Shown: positions 57,582 through 64,000 of the stretch, in pieces
How positions within the stretch are numbered: the first letter of the stretch is position 1
Layout of the letters: each line of letters begins with the position of its first letter
Source: Moniliophthora roreri
Lineage: Eukaryota; Basidiomycota; Agaricomycetes; Agaricales; Marasmiaceae
Reading direction: 5' to 3'
Assembly (NCBI GenBank): GCA_001466705.2
Contig: LATX02000211.1
Coordinates: 1,116,001 to 1,180,000 of the forward strand
Length of the DNA: 64,000 bases
Translations under genes and position numbers: made by a program
The notes under the pieces: generated by a model
The model's input: only the letters and a program-made list of their open reading frames with translations
The model's database searches: none
What the model was told of the DNA's origin: nothing

Positions 57582-59432
57582 TTACAGGGGATGGACATAG
57601 ACGTCATCGATGAAGACAAACGCCGGAGCCTTTCCACCAACAAAGGCAAGGGTATCTTGTCCCCGTGCCTAGAGCCAAAGTCAGTACCTCAAGATATTAA
57701 TATCGATGATTCCTGTCAGTACTCACCACAACCTGAACTTCGTGATATGTCCAACTAGCATAATTTAGTACGAGATGCTGAACAACATCTCCGTTCCAGG
57801 TGACGTTCACAAATGCACCCTGTTGGAGAGTCGGGCCGCTGTATGTGCTAGAAGTGATGTATTCAATGTTATAGCGTTGGCCTGGAACAGTTTCAAGGGG
57901 TTTCGCATATTGAAGGGTACCAGGAAGGGCATCTATAGCAATACTTTAGTTTGTGTAAAAAAAAAAAAAAGGGCAGTAAAAGATTAAACGTACCTGTACC
58001 GAATCCAGATCCCAACAAAGCTACACCGTTGCCAAAGTGAGCATAAGGGCCATAGTGGAAGATAGAGGCGTCAAGGTTGCCTCCCTTCGGGGTGATGCCA
58101 ATCCAAGAGTCGGTCGAAGCAGTGAAGCAGAATGATGAACCATCAGCGCATTTGAAGCTTTCAAAGTCACCATCCACGAGGAGAGACTTGCGACGGTAAC
58201 CACGGGACAAAGTCACCTTGAGGTCGCCTTGACCAAAGTTGTTGGCAGTTGATTCGTCGGATGGTACCCAGTACTATGAGCGAGTTCAGATTGAGCAAGA
58301 TAGGGAGTGCAGTAAAGTTATCATACCATGGAGCAGGTGTACGTCTGAGGTTTGTCAGTGAAGACTGCTCTCCAGATGTTAAAGAATTTGCACGCTCCCC
58401 CCTGACCATCAGGTCCACGGGTTTTACAGAGGTCAGCACAAGCTTGCACGTCGTAGCGGTCAAGGAAGGCGAAACCCATGTACTGGATAAATAACGATGA
58501 GCACTTAGTAAGTTTCAACGCTGGAGTCGTCAGGACAAACTCACACCAGGAGCATTATTTGCACCGTTCGTAGGGCCGTAGACAAGCTCGAAACCGTCTG
58601 GAGTATCCGGGTCAACGAGCGAAGCGAGGGCGTAACCACTGCTTTGCTGTATATAGGTTAGCCCATAGGGTAGGGGCATTTGTTGCTGGCCACCACGGTT
58701 GGTCTTTTCAGCTGCATTATGGATATCACCGTACACAGCACATTTCAAGTTGGACTTTTCCGAGTACACCCAGTCCAACATGGGATTGTTGAACTCGTAG
58801 TAGAGATTCGCGAACACTAGAGAGGACACTCAGCATATCAACCATTTACGACTGCAACGTAAACTTACCGCAGCCCTGAACACGGTCACAGAAATCCAGA
58901 CACGGGTCCACGTTATAGGTGTTGTTCGGAACCACCGTGAAAGTGAGATAAGCAGTTCCTTGGATGGATCCGTCACGGTCATTAAGGTTGGTTCCGGTAC
59001 CGTCAAACATCTTTACGTATCTGGAATTGGCGCGCTCAACAATCGGGGAGCGTTCCTCGACACTACGACGCGACGCAGCGGCATAGGAAGAGAGCGAAGA
59101 GACCGCAGCTGAGTTGTCGAGAACGGTACCATCGAGAGCAGTGACAACGGTAGGCGGTGGTGGTTCGTTGGGGACAGCGTCAGGAGCAGCCCCTGACTTC
59201 TGGTCAACCTGAGCAACCGTTGCTGCGATTGTATCTGCGTCGGTGACGGTGCTGCTTAAATCGACTTCACCAGCATCAGCGGCATCGGGGACACCCTGAT
59301 AGGCGGGGAACACGAGAGCTGCTGAGGAACATCATCAGCACAGAGAGCACAACGGAAGAAGGTATATCATGACGAACCAGAACACGAAACGGCAAGGGCA
59401 GCAATGGCCAAAAGGCGAACGCGAGAGAACAT
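57582..59432 (-). CDS. fruit-body-specific protein A-like secreted protein
   Basis: Secreted protein of a family known in mushrooms from fruiting-body-specific transcripts; molecular role unknown. The start at 59432 gives a signal peptide (MFSRVRLLAIAALAVS) split from the mature part by an intron ending 'cctcag' near 59323. A Thr/Ala/Pro-rich spacer follows, then a domain with paired Cys (DPCLDFCDRVQGC, YDVQACADLCKTRG, GGACKFFNIWRAV, YTCSMYWVPSDEST) and a C-terminal jelly-roll-like region (LLVDGDFESFKC, SIFHYGPYAHFGNGVALLGS, AFVNVTWNGDVV, AFVFIDDVYVHPL) resembling carbohydrate-binding folds. There are five or so introns; one holds the T12 tract at 57959-57970. Sugar binding is inference. Confidence 0.75.
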
Positions 59433-60396
59433 CGCGAGAAGTTGGGTTAGATGATAAGCTGTGGAGGCAGATGGGTGAAGTTGACGGTATTTATGACGGT
59501 CTTTATACCCTTATTGTACCAGTCCAAGTGACGAAATTCCCATCCCAAGTCGTCCTCAAAAGCTGAACAAGAACGACTGATCCGACGACGGAGTGCCTGG
59601 CGGCGATTCAGGTTCTCGGCGACGCCGAAGAACCTCACAGCTCATTCAAAGATTCGAAATACGTCCAGCCCGTCCAATATCCACTCAACTGGAGCGTAAA
59701 TTCTTTACGTATCTGAAACACGCGTCAAGACGCGTACCGCGGACATTTCAGGTCACATCTATAGCTGTAGACATCGGCGTTCAAGTTGTCCCATTCTTTT
59801 GTTTATTTTGAGGGCGATCCATGGGCGACAGGGCCTGTACTCTTCAGGAACAAGGAGTACCCTTGTGAACATGCGACAGTGATGGGTTCAAAACCTTGAC
59901 GGATGAAATGAAGGGTAATTGCGGATGAGCACGAAGGCACAGGACTATTTACTTGAAAATTACGCACCACTAACGATATTTCGTCACTAAAGACTACAAC
60001 CAAGACTAAAAATCGTGTTGCGGAACGATAAGGGTCGTTTTAACTTGAACTTGATGAGGGTCGTGGATAATTCTCCAGATCAAGTCTATACATGTCGAGA
60101 GTAAGATTGACGTCGGACCTGAGCATTTGCGGCATCGTGTACAGGCAGGGGCCGTCAAAGACAGAAGATTTCCAGAAGAACGTGGTGGTATGAAGTTAAG
60201 CTTGGAGCCGACGTTTAGCCAAATATTTGGGTCGCGCACTCTGACTCTGACATTCACCATTTCCACTGAAGCTTTAGAACAGTCCATTTTCTTTTGTTCC
60301 TCGATTTCATCGGTGAGTCATTCGTTCAATTCAGAGATATTCTAGGTTATCCTCATACCCCATGCAGACTAGTCACGTCATCACGCTCACTCCAAA
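59433..60396. other. intergenic, no gene seen
   Basis: About 960 bp upstream of both the secreted protein gene and the F-box-like relic. No supported features. Confidence 0.4.
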
Positions 60397-60960
60397 TGGC
60401 ATCCGAATTGCCCTCAATTCCTTTGCTGCAGAAGATTGTGGATGCCATCATTCATCAATTAGGCGACATTGACTTCATGCAGTCTTGTTGCCCGAGATTT
60501 GACTCCCGCATCACGAATACACTTGTTCCACACTGTCCTCGACGAATGCCCGGCTCGATACGGTTTCAGCCACTGCATGAAATCCTCTTGCTGCATTCTT
60601 TCAATGCGTCATGCTATTGGAGTTTCATGGCGCAGTAAATTTAAGTAAACGTGCAAGGGCTGTCGGACCTTGCGATCTTCGCGAATGCCTCCGTGCTTAT
60701 ACCATCAAATGATGAGTACCTGAGGGCTATCTCGTCAGCTTTTCGGCATGTTTGAGCCTTGCTGATGCATCAGACAACTGTCGAGACAATGGTGGACCTG
60801 AAAGCATTTTTGTCGTCCTCTCCACGTCTAGAGCGTCTGCTAGTGGACCACGTCGTGTTCATGGCCGGTCTCAATTCCCAGGAGATATTTTTCGCTCTTT
60901 GTATGTACCATGCCGACGGATATTTGAATGAGTAAATTAGGCACGAGCGTTCGGTCCGCA
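60397..60960 (+). pseudogene. F-box-like gene relic
   Basis: Opens MASELPSIPLLQKIVDAIIH, similar to the F-box start in agaricomycete F-box proteins, then changes frame near 60490, where the second frame continues with RDLTPASRIHLFHTVLDECP, the usual following segment (xxARxHLFHxVxLD). A later piece at about 60790-60850 reads LSSSPRLERLLVDHVVF, typical of the downstream leucine-rich part. Stops and frame changes separate the pieces. It could be a gene with a missed intron, but no splice sites I found restore it. Confidence 0.45.
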
Positions 60961-61889
60961 TCTACATACAGGCTCAATCATACACGCCGATGATCCTTCC
61001 CCAGGTCAAAGTCAAACTGGAAGCACTAGAGAGCCACGTTCTCGATGATAAAGGACGCACAAGGTACGTTGCGGATTTGATTACTCAGTAAGGCTCCTTA
61101 TCTCGGTTCTTTCTACTGGCGTTGACATTGCATTCCTGATAGCGTCCTCGTGCAAACACCCTATACGTCCTAGTATCTTGTCATCTTGAATAACAACAGG
61201 CACACCTCACGGATACACAAATCCGGACCACAGCATTGGGAGCGGTATTCGAGGACATGGCCCGCCCGATTATGTCGTTCTCTTCTAGGAAGCCAGGAAG
61301 CTGGACTGGGCGAGGCTCAATAAGCTTCAACTACGTCACGTCCTCCTGCAGGATCGTTATGACGATGCGTAGGAGGCCCAGAGATTGTTCCCTGCCGAGG
61401 TCAAGACTTGTGGTCTGGACGTGGAATACACCCCGTTGATAGGAGAAAGAAGTCCTTGAGTGTCATTCGCATCTCCAGTGCACCCCAAGTACATACTACT
61501 TTGTCAGAAATTAAAGTAGTTCATGATCTACGGTTTCAAGCCTGGACACGCCGCTGGGCCCGTGTTCGGTGATTGATTTTGAATAGATCTTCCCTGTCTG
61601 AAGAACTATCAAGCCTTTTATTGACTGGCTTTGACTATGGAAGACGCCGAGAACTTTGACGCGTTGGTTGACAGAGCGTTTCGACGCGTCCAAGAGAATT
61701 GCCTGCCGTAATGTTTGCCGAGGAGTTGGCCGGTCATCTGATCTAATTTCTTTTTTTTGCACCGAATTTCTTGCCATCGATTCGAGTCAGATTGCCGTGC
61801 CCCTTCTCCTCACTTCACATCGTTCGAGAGAGACTTGGGTTTTGAAACTCTGCGTATTGCAAGTGAAGTTGGCAACTTGAAGGAAGGTC
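60961..61889. other. intergenic, possible relic, no supported gene
   Basis: About 930 bp with short frames on both strands, none recognisable. A plus-strand frame near 61636 (MEDAENFDALVDRAFRRVQE) might be part of a decayed gene or an upstream exon. Confidence 0.3.
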
Positions 61890-63132
61890 ATGCATCTCAT
61901 CACCAGTGCGTTGACGGAACTCTTTCGTACAATTTCGGTTAACATATTGCAATACGTAGATGCACTCGATGGCCGTGTGTTGTTCGCCATACCCAAAAAA
62001 GGTATTCCATACGACTTCAGCTTCATCGTGGTCTTTCGATAAGAATCATACTAGGCCGACTTCACGAAAAGTGCCTGCAAATCCTGGCTGGTATGTCACC
62101 CTGACGCGTTTCGATTTCGCGCCATTTGACGGAAGATCACAGGCGCCGACATACAATTCAGAAAACACGCAAGGTTGGATCTATGCGTTGCTCTGAATCT
62201 GCCTATTGCTCTGTACGTACTGTATTCGGCAGTCGTCAATTGTGCTGATACTGATATAAGGCAAACAGTGTCTTCCTCCCAGCCTCCGACATCCCGAGCT
62301 TCGTCGGCAAGGGTAACATCGACATAGGAATCACTGGCCACGATGTCATCCTCGAAGCCGAGATGAAGGAACATGTCACAGAGGAGCTCCGTTTAGGATT
62401 CGGAAAATGCGCACTTCAGGTGCAAGTCCCAGAGTCTGGGCCGATACAGGCAGTAGAAGATCTCGCAGGGAAACGGATAGTCACGAGCTTTGAAGTTCTC
62501 GCTGGAAAATTCTTTGCGCAAGTTGACGACCGGCTCGGTCTTACTGGAAATCAGCGGACGAAAATTGACTATGTAGGCGGAAGTGTCGAGGCGGCGTGTT
62601 CGTTAGGTCTGGCGGATGGCATCGGTGAGATCTTGCTGTGTTGTTCTTTTTTACATGAAGGCTAATCGGCCTCGATGAATACAAGTTGACCTTGTCGGTG
62701 AGTTTGCGGCTTGATTTTCGCGAAACGAATGCAAACTCACGATACAAAGAATCTGGTGACACGATGCGTGCCTACAACCTTCATCCGATAGCTACGGTCC
62801 TTGATACCGAAGCTGTTCTAATCAAATCACGGAAAAATCTGGACGAGGACCAGGAGAAACTGATCAAGCTCATTACCAGCCGCATAGCTGGAGTTGTGGC
62901 TGCGAATAGATACGCGATATGTCAATACAATATCCCGCGTGACAAGCTTAGTCTCGCAACCCACATTACGCCTGGTAGAAGAGCACCGACCGTGAGCGCT
63001 CTGGAGGAGGAGGGTTGGGTAGCAGTTAGCAGCATGGTAGAAAAGAACAAGATTGCGGAGATCATGGACGAATTGGATAAGATTGGTGCTCAAGATATCC
63101 TGACATTCCACCTCGACAATTGTAGGGTATGA
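61890..63132 (+). CDS. HIS1: ATP phosphoribosyltransferase (first step of histidine synthesis)
   Basis: Joins ATP and PRPP to phosphoribosyl-ATP. Exons: 61890-62001, 62055-62090, 62143-62212, 62269-62624, 62686-62697 (12 nt) and 62750-63132; sum 969 nt, 322 residues, all in frame. Landmarks: VLFAIPKKGRLHEKCLQILA, GADIQFRKHARLDLCVALNL, PASDIPSFVGKGNIDIGITG, GKCALQVQVPESG, and the PRPP-binding region YVGGSVEAACSLGLADGIVD, then LVESGDTMR; the C-terminal ACT-like regulatory domain ends ILTFHLDNCRV. The D-L-V of the PRPP loop comes from the 12-nt exon TTGACCTTGTCG. The start is uncertain: about 20 residues precede the conserved DGRVLFAIPKKG, more than in yeast His1, so a further intron or later start is possible. 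Feedback inhibition by histidine is known for the family. Confidence 0.85.
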
Positions 63133-63204
63133 TCTAGGATAGCATGAATTATAGATTTGTAGATTTGTACGGTGTAATCGTGTACTATACTTTGAGACGT
63201 CGTT

Positions 63205-64000
63205 CTAACATACGCCATCAACTTTACTTTTAAGAGGTCCGAAAATGAGCTCGGCTGGACGATAGTTTTCTGGATAGAAGGTGCTTGCAATAAGTCCTTT
63301 TCTTGCCCAAGCATCCACCAGAATGTTGGCCCATCCAATAACCCATAGCATCGTCCAAAGCCACCCGTAAAAACCGCGAACCTTGCGGCCTGTGAGTCTC
63401 TTCCACAGATCCTCCAAAATAATGCCCGCGGACATCATGAGAAAGAAACCTATCATCCGCCAATCAGACCCTCTCGCCATTCCCCAAAGCCCTAGATAAT
63501 GTAATATGCCGGATATCAGAAAAGCACCAAGTGGCGCACCAACGCGGCCCAAGACCTTTGAAAATGGGACGGCTCCAAGTGTTACGAATGAATGGCGGAA
63601 AACTTGGTGCCAACCTTTGGCCCAGAAATTTCTAAGAGAAGTGGCTTTCCATGGTTCATCGAATATGGGTGGCCAATCCCTTGGGTCCTGCTGGAATATT
63701 CCGGTGCCGATCAGGGTGGCAACATCGTACGCACATTGAATCGCGCAGTATACGACTGGTCCAGCGAGGAGAGAGATGTAAGTTGACAGAGCATACCGCT
63801 CAATAGGGGGAAGCTCCTCAACAAATATACTTGCACCACGAGGACAAGCAAGGTTAAAGCGGGTGAATGTCTGGATGTAATAATGTATCACGTCCTTTGC
63901 AATGAGGTGTGCGAGTAAAGAGATGACGGTATATAGGACGAACAAGGCTCTACTGGAAAGTGGTCTTGTGTGAGCTGGTATGTGCAGGCCTTTGGACCAA
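63205..64000 (-). CDS. MBOAT_2/wax-synthase-like membrane O-acyltransferase, 5' end missing
   Basis: Membrane-bound O-acyltransferase-like protein, possibly esterifying a lipid or terpenoid alcohol. The reading frame is open from the right window edge to the stop at 63205, with no intron visible. Conserved wax-synthase features: SLRNFWAKGWHQVFRHSFVT (FWxxxWHQxxR block), then the His-containing helix APLGAFLISGILHYLGLWGM, and several hydrophobic segments (YISLLAGPVVYCAIQCAYDV, WLWTMLWVIGWANILVDAWA). The N-terminal half, including the usual start and more helices, lies beyond 64000. Homologues occur both in lipid metabolism and in fungal secondary-metabolite clusters, but no cluster partner is in this window. 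Confidence 0.75.
   Translation of the reverse strand, partial: WSKGLHIPAHTRPLSSRALFVLYTVISLLAHLIAKDVIHYYIQTFTRFNLACPRGASIFVEELPPIERYALSTYISLLAGPVVYCAIQCAYDVATLIGTGIFQQDPRDWPPIFDEPWKATSLRNFWAKGWHQVFRHSFVTLGAVPFSKVLGRVGAPLGAFLISGILHYLGLWGMARGSDWRMIGFFLMMSAGIILEDLWKRLTGRKVRGFYGWLWTMLWVIGWANILVDAWARKGLIASTFYPENYRPAELIFGPLKSKVDGVC

Noticed and set aside
57959..57970. A12 homopolymer as a possible retrotransposition poly(A) tail
   Set aside because: It is a T tract inside an intron of the minus-strand secreted-protein gene, a normal pyrimidine tract.
1..64000. Biosynthetic gene cluster, CRISPR, toxin or defence system
   Set aside because: Genes are unrelated housekeeping or membrane families; the single wax-synthase-like gene has no tailoring partners in view.

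Overview
The window is nuclear DNA from a mushroom-forming basidiomycete (Agaricomycetes). Genes are packed with GT-AG introns of about 46-70 bp. The families fit that group: a fruit-body-specific secreted protein, a DUF6534 membrane protein, an expanded seven-helix membrane family, MBOAT_2 wax-synthase-like and F-box-like sequences. Exon calls were made by reading splice sites and checking frame by hand; no alignment was run.

Layout. (1) 1-23 kb, gene-rich: 5' end of a 6-phosphofructokinase gene (-), TFIIIC-type WD40 protein (+), a small inverted-repeat element, CM1/centrosomin-motif coiled-coil protein (+), Bqt4-like APSES-domain inner-nuclear-membrane protein (+), paraoxonase-like protein (-), Na+/Ca2+ exchanger (-), an extremely intron-rich DUF6534 gene (-), Pho84-type phosphate transporter (+) and an SH3 protein of the Lsb1/Pin3 type (-). 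(2) 23-38 kb: a large Nup159/Nup214 nucleoporin (+), three tandem copies of a seven-helix membrane protein (the first broken) and a second SH3 paralogue (+). (3) 38-55 kb: an AT-rich transposon island. An LTR element has its left LTR split by three later insertions, which I could delimit because the right LTR preserves the empty sites. One of these is a Ty3/gypsy element with a 5-bp target duplication. Three single N bases sit at repeated blocks and mark assembly joints. (4) 55-64 kb, gene-rich again: MARVEL-like membrane protein (+), fruit-body-specific secreted protein (-), an F-box-like relic, HIS1 (+) and a wax-synthase-like O-acyltransferase running off the right edge (-).

The genes are mostly housekeeping and do not form a pathway or cluster. 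The most unusual signal is exon architecture. Several ordinary genes contain in-frame micro-exons of 6-18 nt: two tandem 6-nt exons in the paraoxonase gene, 6- and 12-nt exons in one SH3 paralogue where the other paralogue has none, a 12-nt exon in HIS1, and a DUF6534 gene cut into 20 exons. This suggests recent or continuing intron gain and a spliceosome that tolerates very small exons. I saw no convincing new defence, toxin or biosynthetic system, CRISPR array, rRNA or tRNA gene.
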